The position numbers were made by a program, and so were the translations under genes. Below are positions 16,932 to 25,958 of a stretch of DNA of 64,000 nt, in pieces (positions within the stretch are counted from its first letter, which is position 1; each line of letters opens with the position of its first letter). The notes below the pieces were generated by a model. The model searched no databases and was not told the DNA's origin. It was given only the letters and a program-made list of their open reading frames with translations. Source of the DNA: CBDCNH01 sp965219015 (lineage in GTDB: Bacteria; Pseudomonadota; Alphaproteobacteria; Rhodobacterales; Rhodobacteraceae). The stretch covers positions 248,001 through 312,000 of the forward strand of contig CBDCNH010000013.1 of the NCBI GenBank assembly GCA_965219015.1, in the 5' to 3' direction.

Positions 16932-17963
16932 CTATGCGGACTCCGACGACCGCGCCCAGAGGTTGATGTCCTGCTCCTGCGCGTGCCGATCGATCTCCGC
17001 GAGCTCGTCCGCCGTGAAGTCGAGGTTCGCGACCGCTCCCGCGCAGTCCTCGATCTGGCCGGGACGCGAGGCGCCGATCAGCGCCGAGGTGATGCGCCCG
17101 CCGCGCAGCACCCAGGCGATGGCCATCTGCGCCAACGTCTGCCCCCGCGCCTCGGCAATGCCGTTCAGCGCGCGGATGCTCTCGACGGCGCGGTCGGTGA
17201 TCTTGCCGGGATCGAGCGACTTGCCCTGCGCGGCGCGGCTGGTGTCGGGGATGCCGCCGAGGTACTTCTTCGAGAGCATCCCCTGCGCCAGGGGCGTGAA
17301 GGCGATGGAGCCGACGCCGAGCTCGTCGAGCGTGTCGGTCAGCCCGTCGTTCTCAACCCATCGGTTGAGCATGTTGTAGGCCGGCTGGTGGATCAGGCAG
17401 GGCGTGCCGAGATCCTTCAGGATCGCCACCGCCTCGCGCGTCCTGGCGGAGTTGTAGCTCGAGAGCCCGACGTAGAGCGCGCGCCCCGACCGCACGATCC
17501 GGTCGAGCGCGCCCATCGTCTCCTCGAGCGGCGTCTCGGGATCGAAGCGGTGCGAGTAGAAGATGTCCACGTAGTCGAGCCCCATGCGCTTCAGCGACTG
17601 GTCGCAGGAGGCGATGAGGTACTTGGCGCTGCCCCATTCGCCGTAGGGGCCGTCCCACATCGGGTAGCCGGCCTTCGAGGAGATCACCAGCTCGTCGCGG
17701 TAGCCGGCGAAGTCGGTCGCGAGGATGTCGCCGAAGGCCTCCTCGGCGCTGCCGGGAGGCGGGCCGTAGTTGTTGGCGAGGTCGAAATGCGTGATCCCGA
17801 GGTCGAAGGCGGTGCGGCACATCTCGCGCTTGCGGGTATGCGGCGTGTCGCCGCCGAAGTTGTGCCAGAGGCCGAGCGAGACCGCCGGAAGCTTCAGCCC
17901 GGACCGCCCGCAGCGTCGATAGGGCATCGAGGAGTAGCGGTTTTCGGCTGGCGCGTAGGGCAT
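16932..17963 (-). CDS. Aldo/keto reductase, YghZ (glyceraldehyde 3-phosphate reductase) type
   Basis: 343 residues. It begins MPYAPAENRYSSMPYRRCGR, almost the YghZ N-terminus, and has the catalytic set D61, Y66 and K97 (in FDLANNYGPPPGSAEEAFG and VISSKAGYPMW) plus the YSHRFDPETPLEETM segment. YghZ-type enzymes use NADPH to reduce aldehydes such as L-glyceraldehyde 3-phosphate and methylglyoxal. The ATG at 17963 was chosen by homology; the longer frame has unrelated sequence. It stands alone between the peroxidase and the pyruvyl transferase-like gene. Confidence 0.9.
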   Translation of the reverse strand: MPYAPAENRYSSMPYRRCGRSGLKLPAVSLGLWHNFGGDTPHTRKREMCRTAFDLGITHFDLANNYGPPPGSAEEAFGDILATDFAGYRDELVISSKAGYPMWDGPYGEWGSAKYLIASCDQSLKRMGLDYVDIFYSHRFDPETPLEETMGALDRIVRSGRALYVGLSSYNSARTREAVAILKDLGTPCLIHQPAYNMLNRWVENDGLTDTLDELGVGSIAFTPLAQGMLSKKYLGGIPDTSRAAQGKSLDPGKITDRAVESIRALNGIAEARGQTLAQMAIAWVLRGGRITSALIGASRPGQIEDCAGAVANLDFTADELAEIDRHAQEQDINLWARSSESA

Positions 17964-18054
17964 GTCGGTCTCCGGCTTTGGCCTCGACAGGACCACGCAG
18001 CCAGCGGGGGTGCAAGGGGCGACGCGGATCCGGCTCCGGCAGGCGGAGGACGCA

Positions 18055-18957
18055 CTACTCGGCGGCAGCGGCCCGCATGGCGACAAAGTCGTTGAGACGC
18101 GCGCGTGCGCGCTCGGTCGCCCGGGCGATCGCCGCGTCCTCGCTGAGCTGCCCCCGCGTTCGGCGCGCGATCCGCCGGAGCTTCCACGCCGAGGCCCGGA
18201 CAAGGAGGTCCGCCAACGGCACGGCGAGCATGGAATCGGGCCAGCGGTGCTCCTTCAGTCGCGTGGCGCCCTTGCCGGCGATCAGCACGACCAGCTCCCG
18301 CACCCCGGACGGCCAGTGCTGCGTCCAGGTCAGATCGAGGCCGAGGGACTCGGCCCAGTCGTTCCACTTCTCATGATGCCCCCGCGCGAAAGGTCGCGCG
18401 ACGATCCAGGGCACCCGCAACGCGTCCGCGACGATCGCGCCGTGCATCGCTTCGGAGATGAGCACGTCGGCGCCGCGGATCTGCGCGATCACCTCTTCCG
18501 GCGGATCGGTCGGATCGATCAGCGTGATGCCGGCGCGCCGGCACACCGGTCCCCAGTTGCCGGTCGGAAGCGATTGGAAGTGCGGCATGAACGCGACGCC
18601 GATGCCCGGCGCCGCGGGCGGCAGGTCGTCGATCTCGCGCAGGAGGATCGCGCTGTCGCAAATCGCCGTCTCGGACGGCAGGCCCAGCGTCGCGGCCGTC
18701 CGCGGCCCGCGCACGAACACGACGTTCCAGCGCCCGTTCTGCAGGTCCGGCCTCGGGAAGTACCCCGCGATCCCGGACCCCATCACGTGCTTCACGCTGT
18801 CCCGCGGGAACATCTCCCCGAAGATCGAGCCGATGCCGACGAAGAGTTCGCTGTCGTCGTCGTCGAGAAAGCCTGGCGGCAGGAGGCGCGGCCACATGTA
18901 GGCGTTCAGCTCGTCGCCAAAGTTCGTCGGCGCGCTTCGGTAGTATGCTAGTTTCAA
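18055..18957 (-). CDS. Polysaccharide pyruvyl transferase family protein
   Basis: 300 residues from a TTG start at 18957, supported by GGAGAA 6 bases upstream and a family-like beginning, KLAYYRSAPTNFGDELNAYMW. The sections GIGSIFGEMFP, FVRGPRTAATLGL, DSAILL and SEAMHGAIVADALRVPW follow the order of pyruvyl transferases such as ExoV and CsaB, with the key histidine in EAMHGAI. These enzymes add ketal pyruvate from phosphoenolpyruvate to sugars of exopolysaccharides. It is isolated from other glycan genes, 13 kb from the polysaccharide region, so the acceptor cannot be named. Confidence 0.8.
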   Translation of the reverse strand: MKLAYYRSAPTNFGDELNAYMWPRLLPPGFLDDDDSELFVGIGSIFGEMFPRDSVKHVMGSGIAGYFPRPDLQNGRWNVVFVRGPRTAATLGLPSETAICDSAILLREIDDLPPAAPGIGVAFMPHFQSLPTGNWGPVCRRAGITLIDPTDPPEEVIAQIRGADVLISEAMHGAIVADALRVPWIVARPFARGHHEKWNDWAESLGLDLTWTQHWPSGVRELVVLIAGKGATRLKEHRWPDSMLAVPLADLLVRASAWKLRRIARRTRGQLSEDAAIARATERARARLNDFVAMRAAAAE

Positions 18958-19197
18958 GAAGCGTTCTCCCGATCCGGCAAAAGCCTGTCGTCCATCTCGA
19001 CTCGTAGGGAACAATCGCGGGATGCCCGGCGCGCGCACAGGCACAACCTCCGGCATGTCCGGCGACGTGACACGTGGCTACGCCGGGTGCAAGGGGGGCG
19101 TGGCTTCCCTGCATCGTGACCGGGCCATCTGGGCTGCACGATTGAACCGTGCGGGCGATGATGCGAAGGTCTGGCAACAGCCGGGGAACGTGGCGTC
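18958..19197. other. Intergenic region between divergent genes
   Basis: 240 bases between the pyruvyl transferase-like gene and tamA. It must hold both promoters. I see no clear regulator site, hairpin or conserved small frame in it; open frames crossing it are by-products of the high GC content. Confidence 0.5.
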
Positions 19198-21027
19198 GTG
19201 AGCAGTAAAGTGACGAGGAAAGCCGCGGCGCTGGCCGCCGTCGTGCTTGCCGTGATCCCGGCGGGACCGGCACGTCCGCTCGACCGGCTCGTCTTCGCCT
19301 TTGCCGGCGACGATACGGATCTCAGGGACCGGCTCAGCGGAGCGTCGCTGCTGGCGCAGACGCAGCGCGACGGGACGACCGCGCCGCAGGACATCCTCGC
19401 CGCGGCCCGCGCCGAGTACGGGCGGCTCGAGGGCGCGCTCTATGCGGCGGGCTACTACTCGGGCGTGATCCACGTGCTCGTCGACGGTCGCGAGGCCACG
19501 GAGATCTCGGCGCTGAACCCGCCGCGCCGCGTCGGGACCATCACGGTCTCGGTGCAGCCCGGACCGAAGTTCAGGTTCTCGCGGGCAGAGATCGCTCCGG
19601 TCGCGCCCGACACGAAGCTGCCCGAGGAGTTCGCGCGCGGCGCCGTCGCGCAGAGCGGCGCGATCAAGACGGCGGCAGCGGCGGCGGTCACCGGCTGGCG
19701 GACGTACGGCCATGCCAAGGCGGATATCGCGGGGCAGGACATCGTCGCCGATCATGCGACGAACCTGCTCGACGCCCGCGTCGCCGTAAGCCCCGGTCCT
19801 CGGGTGCGGTTCGGGCGATTCACGATCTCGGGCAACGAGCGGACGCGGACCGAACGCGTGGCGGCGATCGCGGGCTTCCCGACGGGCGAAGTCTTCGATC
19901 CCGACAAGCTCGACCGCGTGGCGACGCGTCTGCGGCGGACCGGCACTTTCAAGTCGGCGGCGCTGACCGAGGCGGACAGGCTCGGCCCCAACGACACGCT
20001 CGACGTCGCGGCAGCGGTCCTCGAGGACAAGCGGCGGCGCATCGGCTTCGGCGCGGAATACGCGACCGACGAGGGCTTCGGGCTCTCGACCTACTACCTC
20101 GACCGCAACCTCCTGCGCGGCGCGGAGTCGCTGCGCTTCGACGCCAAGGTCAGCGGGCTCGCGGGCAATTCGGGCGGCATCGACTATTCGGTCGGCGTGA
20201 CCTTCAACCGCCCGGCGACGTTCATGCCCGACACGGACCTCTACGTCACCGCGCTGGCCGAGCGGCAGGATCAGGACGACTACACCAGCGATCGCGCCGA
20301 GATCGGCGCGGGGCTCACGCGCTACTTCTCCGAGGAGCTGTCCGCCCAGGCCGGCGTCAGCCTCCAGACCGAGCGCGTGACCGACGTGCTCGGCAGCCGC
20401 AACATCACCACCTTCGCGCTTCCCGTCACCGCGACCTGGGACCGGCGCGACGACAAGCTGAACGCGACGAAGGGGTTCTACCTCGCGGGCGGCGTGACGC
20501 CCTTCGTCGGCATCAACGACTCCGGCACCGGCGGGCAGCTGAAGCTCGACGCGCGGGGCTACAAGGGTCTCGGCGCGGAAAGCCGGATCGTGCTCGCGAC
20601 GCGGGTGCAGTTCGGCTCCGTCCTCGCCTCCGGCATCCTCGAGACGCCGCGGGACTACCTCTTCTATTCGGGTGGCGGCGGCACCGTGCGGGGCCAACCC
20701 TACCAGTCGCTCGGCGTGGTATCGGACTGCGCGGGCATCCTCGGCGGCGGCGCGGGCTGCACCATCCGCACCGGCGGGCGCAGCTTTCTCGGGCTCTCCG
20801 GCGAGGTGCGCGGGCGGATCACCGACAAGATCGGCGTGGTCGGGTTCTACGACGCGGGCTACATCGGCGCGGACAGCTTCGGCGGCGGCGACGTGCAGTC
20901 TGGCGCGGGACTGGGCGTGCGCTACCTCACCGCGATCGGCCCGATCCGGCTCGACGTGGCCGGTCCGGTCAGCGGCGACACCGGCAAGGGCGTGCAATTC
21001 TACGTCGGGATCGGGCAGGCATTCTGA
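19198..21027 (+). CDS. tamA: Translocation and assembly module subunit TamA (Omp85 family)
   Basis: 609 residues from a GTG start. After a signal peptide (about 1-27), POTRA domains occupy about 30-260, including VQPGPKFRFSRAEI and VSPGPRVRFGRFTISGNERT, followed by a 16-strand Omp85 barrel ending in the aromatic residue F (GIGQAF), as outer-membrane proteins do. The barrel motif VRGQPYQSLG near 495-505 is the conserved VRGY/F-type loop of the superfamily. TamA in the outer membrane pairs with TamB to insert autotransporters and move phospholipid. The stop overlaps the tamB start by one base. Confidence 0.92.
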   Translation: MSSKVTRKAAALAAVVLAVIPAGPARPLDRLVFAFAGDDTDLRDRLSGASLLAQTQRDGTTAPQDILAAARAEYGRLEGALYAAGYYSGVIHVLVDGREATEISALNPPRRVGTITVSVQPGPKFRFSRAEIAPVAPDTKLPEEFARGAVAQSGAIKTAAAAAVTGWRTYGHAKADIAGQDIVADHATNLLDARVAVSPGPRVRFGRFTISGNERTRTERVAAIAGFPTGEVFDPDKLDRVATRLRRTGTFKSAALTEADRLGPNDTLDVAAAVLEDKRRRIGFGAEYATDEGFGLSTYYLDRNLLRGAESLRFDAKVSGLAGNSGGIDYSVGVTFNRPATFMPDTDLYVTALAERQDQDDYTSDRAEIGAGLTRYFSEELSAQAGVSLQTERVTDVLGSRNITTFALPVTATWDRRDDKLNATKGFYLAGGVTPFVGINDSGTGGQLKLDARGYKGLGAESRIVLATRVQFGSVLASGILETPRDYLFYSGGGGTVRGQPYQSLGVVSDCAGILGGGAGCTIRTGGRSFLGLSGEVRGRITDKIGVVGFYDAGYIGADSFGGGDVQSGAGLGVRYLTAIGPIRLDVAGPVSGDTGKGVQFYVGIGQAF

Positions 21028-24000
21028 TGGCGCCGAGGCGAGCACTGAAGGTTCTGGCGGGTCTGGCGCTTCTGGCCTGCGTGATCGCGCTCGCGGGCCC
21101 GGTCACGCGGGCGCTGGCGCAGGACGACGACAAGGGTTTTCTCGTCAACCTCATCCAGAAGAACCTCTCTTCGGCGGGGCGCACGGTCAGCATCGACGGC
21201 TTCAAGGGGGCGCTGTCCTCGCAAGCCTCGCTCGACCAGATGACCATCGCCGACGACGATGGTGTCTGGCTGACGGTCAAGGACGTGGTGCTCGACTGGA
21301 ACCGTTCGGCGCTGCTGCGGGGGCGGGTCGAGGTGACGGAGCTCTCCGCCGGCGAGATCATCGTCGCACGCCCGCCGAAGCCCGGCCCCGCGGCCGGCCC
21401 CTCGCCGGAGGCGAAGCCCTTCAGCCTGCCCGAATTGCCGGTGTCGGTGAACATCGCGAAGCTGACGGCGGCGCGCGTGGCCCTCGGCCAGCCTGTCCTC
21501 GGGCAGGCGGCGGAGCTGTCGGTGGCGGGATCGGTCTCGCTCGCGGGCGGCGACGGCGCGGCGAACCTCGCCATCGAGCGGACCGACGGCACGAAGGGCG
21601 TCTACAAGCTCGACGCGAGCTACGTGAAGGACAGCGGCGCGGTGAAGCTCGACCTCGCGGTCGACGAGGCCGAGGGCGGCATCGTCACGACGCTGGCGAA
21701 GCTCCCGGGCGCGCCGGCGGTGACGCTGACGGCCCAAGGCGCGGGGCCGCTCGACGATCTCGCCATCGACATCCGGCTCTCGACCGCGGGGCAGGACCGG
21801 CTCGCGGGGCAGGTGACGCTGCTCGCGTCAGAGGAGGGCGGGACCACGCTCAGGTCGTTCCGCGCGGATCTCGCGGGCGACCTCGCGCCGCTCTTCGCCC
21901 CGGACTACGGCGCCTTCTTCGGCAACGACGTGCGGATCGCGGCGGCGGGCGCGCAGACGCCGGGCGGCGGGTTCGCGCTGTCGTCGCTCGACCTCCATGC
22001 CCGGGCGCTCGACCTCACCGGCCGCGTGACGGTCGGCGCCGACGGGCTGCCGACGCTGATGGACGTGTCGGGGACGGTCGCGGCGGATGACGGCAGCCCG
22101 GTGCTGCTGCCGCTCGCGGGCGCGCGCACGCTGGTCGACCGCGTGGCGCTCGAGGTCGCCTTCGACGCGGCACAGGGCCCGGACTGGACGATGAGCGCCG
22201 ACATCGCGGGCCTCGACCGGCCCGACGTCGCGGCGGGGACGCTGCGGCTCGCCGGCACGGGCCAGATCGCGAAGCCGGGCGGCACGCCGAACGTGAACGC
22301 GGACCTCACCTTCACGGCGACCGGCCTCGCGCCGGCGGCGCCCGCAGTGGCCGAGGCCCTCGGGACCGACGTGTCGGGGACGGCGACGGTGGCCTGGGCC
22401 GGCGGCGGGCCGGTGTCGATCAAGGCGCTGAAGCTCGACGGTGCGGACTACGGGCTGACCGGCGTGTTCGACATCGACGGCATCGGCAGCGACCTGAAGG
22501 TCGCGGGCAACGCCGCCGTCCGAGCGGATGACCTCAAGCGGTTCCGTGCGCTCGCCGGGCGGCCGCTCGCCGGCGCCGCGACCGTCGCCGTGACGGGCAG
22601 CGCCGAAGCGCTGTCGGGCGGCTTTGATGCCGATGCGACCGTCACCGGCACCGGGATCGCCATCGGCCAGCCGCAGGTGGACAGCCTCCTCGCGGGCCAG
22701 AGCACCGTCGCCGTCTCGATGAAGCGCGACACGACCGGCACGACGTTGCGCTCGCTTGCCATCAACGCCGCGACCTTGACGGCAACTGCGTCGGGCAGCC
22801 TTTCGACGGGCGCCGCAGACCTCACCGCGTCGCTCGACTTCGCCGATCTCGCGGCGCTCGGGGCGGGCTACGGCGGCCGGCTCAAGGCGGACGCGCAGGT
22901 CAAGGACGGCCCTGGCGGCCAGAACGTGGTCTTCACCGCCGACGCCAGCGACATTCGCACCGGCATCGCGGAGGTCGACGGTTTGCTCGGCGGCGCGTCG
23001 AAGATCGACGCCGACGTGACGCGCCGAGGCGAGGCCGTCACGATCAACCGCTTCGCCCTCGACGCGGCGTCCCTCACCGCCACCGCGAGCGGCACCTACG
23101 ATCCGGGCTCGAGCGACGTGAGCGCGAAGATCGACTTCGCCGACATCGGCGTGCTCGGCCCGAACTACGGCGGCACCTTCAACGCCGATGCGCGCGTCAC
23201 CGAGGTGCCGGAGGGGCAGCGCATCGTCCTGACGGGGCTCGGCCGCGACATCCGGATCGGCGTGGAGCAGGTCGACGGCCTCCTCGCGGGCGATGCGACG
23301 ATCGACGCGCAAGCCACGAAGTCCGGCTCCACGATCGTGATCGACCGTGCGCGCATCAACGCGCGGACGCTGACGGTGACGGCGGACGGGCGCTACGTGC
23401 CGGGGGCGAGCGACATCACCGCCGACCTCGGCTTCACCGATCTCGCGGTGCTCGGTCCGGGCTATGCGGGCAGCCTCGACGCCAACGCGCGCCTGACCGA
23501 AGCGGGCGCGGACCAGCGCATCGTGCTCGACGCGGCGGGGCAGGACGTGGCGATCGGCCAGCCGCAGGTCGACGGGCTCCTCCGCGGGCGCTCGACCGTC
23601 GCGGCGAACCTCCTTCGCAGCGGGGCGACGATCACCATCGACGCCGCGTCGGCGCGGGCCTCGACGCTGACGGCCCAGGCGAGCGGCACGTACGCGCCGG
23701 GAGCGAGCGACGTCACCGCCACGCTCGATTTCGCCGATCTCAAGGTGCTGGGGCCTGCCTACGCCGGGCGGCTCGCGGCGACGGCGCATGTCACCGAGGC
23801 GGGGCCGGCGCGGCACGTGGTGCTCGACGGCTCCGGGACCGGCCTCGCCGTCGGCCAGCCGCAGGCGGACCGGCTGCTGGCGGGCACCAGCAGCGTCAGC
23901 GCGGACCTCACGCAGACCGGTTCCGCCATCGACATCGCGCGGGCAACACTGCGGGCCGCGACGCTCTCCGCCTCGGCGCAGGGGCGTTACGAGGCCGGCG

Positions 24001-25787
24001 CCAGCGACCTCGCCGCATCGGTGGACTTCGGCGACCTCGCCGTGCTCGGGCCGGGCTACGGCGGCAGCGCCACCGCCACCGCAACCCTGAAGGAGACCGG
24101 CAGCACGCGCGACGTCACGGTCTCGGCCGAGGCGCAGAACCTTGCCGTCGGGCAGCCTCAAGCGAACCGTCTCCTTGCCGGGACGACGACGCTCACCGCT
24201 TCGGGGTCGCAGGACGGCGCTGCGATCACGATCTCCGCGCTCGACCTGAAGAACCCGCAGCTCACCGCCACCGCGAGCGGCGGACAGACGGCAGAGGGGC
24301 GGACCCTGACGCTGGACGCGCGGCTCGCCAACCTCGGGCTCGTGGTGCCGCAATTCCCGGGGCCGCTCAGCGTGACAGGCACCGCGGAGCAGGCGGGCGA
24401 CACCTACCGGCTCGATCTCGCGGCCGTCGGGCCGGGGGGGATCCGCGCGGACGTGAAGGGCGCGCTCGGAACGGACTTCAAGACCTCCGACCTCGCGATC
24501 ACCGGGTCGGCGGAACTCGCCCTCCTCAATCCGTTCATCGCGCCCCGTTCGGTGCAGGCGCCGGTGCGGTTCGACCTCAGGATGGAGGGCGCGCCGGGAC
24601 TTGCGGGCCTCTCGGGGACCGTCGCTGCCAGCAACATGCGCGTCGCGGCGCCGACGCTCGGGCTCGCGCTTCAGAACGGCAGCGTCGACGTGCGGCTCGG
24701 CGGCGGGCGCGCGACGGTGGACGCGAACGCCGCCTTCAGCACGGGAGGGCGCATCACCGTCTCGGGGCCGGTCGCGCTCGCGGCTCCGTATGACGCCGAC
24801 CTTGCGATCGTGCTTGGCGGTGCCGTGCTGCAGAACCCCGATCTTTACAAAACGAGCGTCGACGGCCGCATCGCGGTCACGGGGCCGCTGACCGGCGGGG
24901 CGACCATCGGCGGCACGCTCGATCTCGGCGAGACCGAGATCCGGGTGCCCTCGACCGGGCTCGGCGGCGCCGAGGCGATCCCTGACGGGCTCGTCCACCG
25001 GTCCGAGTCGGCGGCCGTCCGACAGACCCGCGTCCGGGCCGGCCTCATCGCCAAGCCGGGCTCTGGCGGCGGCTCGGGCGGCGGCCGGCCGTTCCCGCTC
25101 GACATCACGGTCAACGCGCCGAACCGCGTGTTCATCCGCGGCCGTGGGCTCGACGCCGAGCTCGGCGGGTCGATCCAGCTCGGCGGCACGACGTCCAACA
25201 TCGTCCCCGTCGGGCAGTTCGACCTGATCCGCGGCCGGCTGGAGCTGCTCGGCAAGCGGCTCGACCTCACCGAGGGCCAGGCGCGGCTCCAGGGCGAGTT
25301 CGTGCCCTACGTGCGGCTGGTCGCGACGACGACGGCCGGCGACGGCGTCACGGTCACGATCACCATCGAAGGCGACGCGACCGAACCGACGATCACCTTC
25401 GCCTCCTCGCCCGAGCTGCCGCAGGAGGAGGTCGTGGCGCAGCTCCTGTTCGGCAAAGGCTTGCAGAACCTCTCGATCCTGCAGGCGGCGCAGCTCGCCT
25501 CTGCGGTCGCCACCCTCGCGGGCAAGGGTGGCGAGGGGATCGTCGGCAACCTGCGCCAGAACTTCGGGCTCGACGACCTCGACGTGACGACCGACGATCA
25601 GGGCAACGCCGGGGTCCGGGCGGGCAAGTATCTGTCGAAGAACGTCTACACCGACCTCAGCGTCGGCTCCGACGGCAAGACCAAGGTCAGCATCAACCTC
25701 GACCTCACCTCGACGCTGAAGGCCAAGGGCTCGATCGGCTCGGAGGGCGGCAGCGGCGTCGGGCTCTACTACGAGCGCGACTTCTGA
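21027..25787 (+). CDS. tamB: Translocation and assembly module subunit TamB (AsmA-like/DUF490)
   Basis: 1586 residues. An N-terminal signal anchor (about 5-28) fixes it in the inner membrane; a long beta-helical periplasmic body follows; the last 350 residues form the conserved TamB domain (VNAPNRVFIRGRGLDAELGG, FDLIRGRLELLGKRLDLTEG, FGLDDLDVTTD and a terminal YYERDF). TamB-type proteins form a hydrophobic groove thought to carry phospholipids between membranes and work with TamA. An unusual part of the body (22656-24437) is built from six 99-residue units in exact register. The gene begins at the last base of tamA and is surely co-transcribed with it. Confidence 0.93.
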   Translation: MAPRRALKVLAGLALLACVIALAGPVTRALAQDDDKGFLVNLIQKNLSSAGRTVSIDGFKGALSSQASLDQMTIADDDGVWLTVKDVVLDWNRSALLRGRVEVTELSAGEIIVARPPKPGPAAGPSPEAKPFSLPELPVSVNIAKLTAARVALGQPVLGQAAELSVAGSVSLAGGDGAANLAIERTDGTKGVYKLDASYVKDSGAVKLDLAVDEAEGGIVTTLAKLPGAPAVTLTAQGAGPLDDLAIDIRLSTAGQDRLAGQVTLLASEEGGTTLRSFRADLAGDLAPLFAPDYGAFFGNDVRIAAAGAQTPGGGFALSSLDLHARALDLTGRVTVGADGLPTLMDVSGTVAADDGSPVLLPLAGARTLVDRVALEVAFDAAQGPDWTMSADIAGLDRPDVAAGTLRLAGTGQIAKPGGTPNVNADLTFTATGLAPAAPAVAEALGTDVSGTATVAWAGGGPVSIKALKLDGADYGLTGVFDIDGIGSDLKVAGNAAVRADDLKRFRALAGRPLAGAATVAVTGSAEALSGGFDADATVTGTGIAIGQPQVDSLLAGQSTVAVSMKRDTTGTTLRSLAINAATLTATASGSLSTGAADLTASLDFADLAALGAGYGGRLKADAQVKDGPGGQNVVFTADASDIRTGIAEVDGLLGGASKIDADVTRRGEAVTINRFALDAASLTATASGTYDPGSSDVSAKIDFADIGVLGPNYGGTFNADARVTEVPEGQRIVLTGLGRDIRIGVEQVDGLLAGDATIDAQATKSGSTIVIDRARINARTLTVTADGRYVPGASDITADLGFTDLAVLGPGYAGSLDANARLTEAGADQRIVLDAAGQDVAIGQPQVDGLLRGRSTVAANLLRSGATITIDAASARASTLTAQASGTYAPGASDVTATLDFADLKVLGPAYAGRLAATAHVTEAGPARHVVLDGSGTGLAVGQPQADRLLAGTSSVSADLTQTGSAIDIARATLRAATLSASAQGRYEAGASDLAASVDFGDLAVLGPGYGGSATATATLKETGSTRDVTVSAEAQNLAVGQPQANRLLAGTTTLTASGSQDGAAITISALDLKNPQLTATASGGQTAEGRTLTLDARLANLGLVVPQFPGPLSVTGTAEQAGDTYRLDLAAVGPGGIRADVKGALGTDFKTSDLAITGSAELALLNPFIAPRSVQAPVRFDLRMEGAPGLAGLSGTVAASNMRVAAPTLGLALQNGSVDVRLGGGRATVDANAAFSTGGRITVSGPVALAAPYDADLAIVLGGAVLQNPDLYKTSVDGRIAVTGPLTGGATIGGTLDLGETEIRVPSTGLGGAEAIPDGLVHRSESAAVRQTRVRAGLIAKPGSGGGSGGGRPFPLDITVNAPNRVFIRGRGLDAELGGSIQLGGTTSNIVPVGQFDLIRGRLELLGKRLDLTEGQARLQGEFVPYVRLVATTTAGDGVTVTITIEGDATEPTITFASSPELPQEEVVAQLLFGKGLQNLSILQAAQLASAVATLAGKGGEGIVGNLRQNFGLDDLDVTTDDQGNAGVRAGKYLSKNVYTDLSVGSDGKTKVSINLDLTSTLKAKGSIGSEGGSGVGLYYERDF
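22656..24437 (+). repeat. Six tandem 297-bp units within tamB
   Basis: The landmark peptide of each unit (such as IAIGQPQVD or LAVGQPQAN) starts at 22656, 22953, 23250, 23547, 23844 and 24141, that is every 297 bases (99 codons) with no insertion or deletion. Within each unit the order is landmark, LLAG-type turn, a T/S-rich strand, A-TLTA-ASG, a GASDLTA strand, DFADL, VLGPGYGG and a polar strand. The units differ by many substitutions, so the duplication is not recent at DNA level. The sixth unit decays after about 60 residues. Confidence 0.9.
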
Positions 25788-25958
25788 GCCGTTCGCCGGA
25801 CGCCCGATAAGCGCGCGGCGCCGCCCCGCGGCCGTTCACAAATCCTCCGCATCCGCGCTCCGGGCGCTCTCGCCGGTTGACTCGCGGCGGCGCCGCAGCG
25901 CCAAATTGCCCGAGGCTGCGTTCGAGGACAGCCGCACCGGGACGGACAGGGGAAATCC
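25788..25958 (+). promoter_or_regulatory. Upstream region of the first peptide ABC operon
   Basis: 171 bases between tamB and the substrate-binding protein gene. It must contain the operon's promoter; no operator or regulator site is recognisable. AGGGGA lies 5-6 bases before the ATG at 25959 and is the ribosome site. Confidence 0.4.

Noticed and set aside
21828..24998. A 1056-codon open frame on the minus strand opposite tamB
   Set aside because: It is an antisense by-product of GC-rich codon use in tamB; it is arginine- and proline-rich with no family features.
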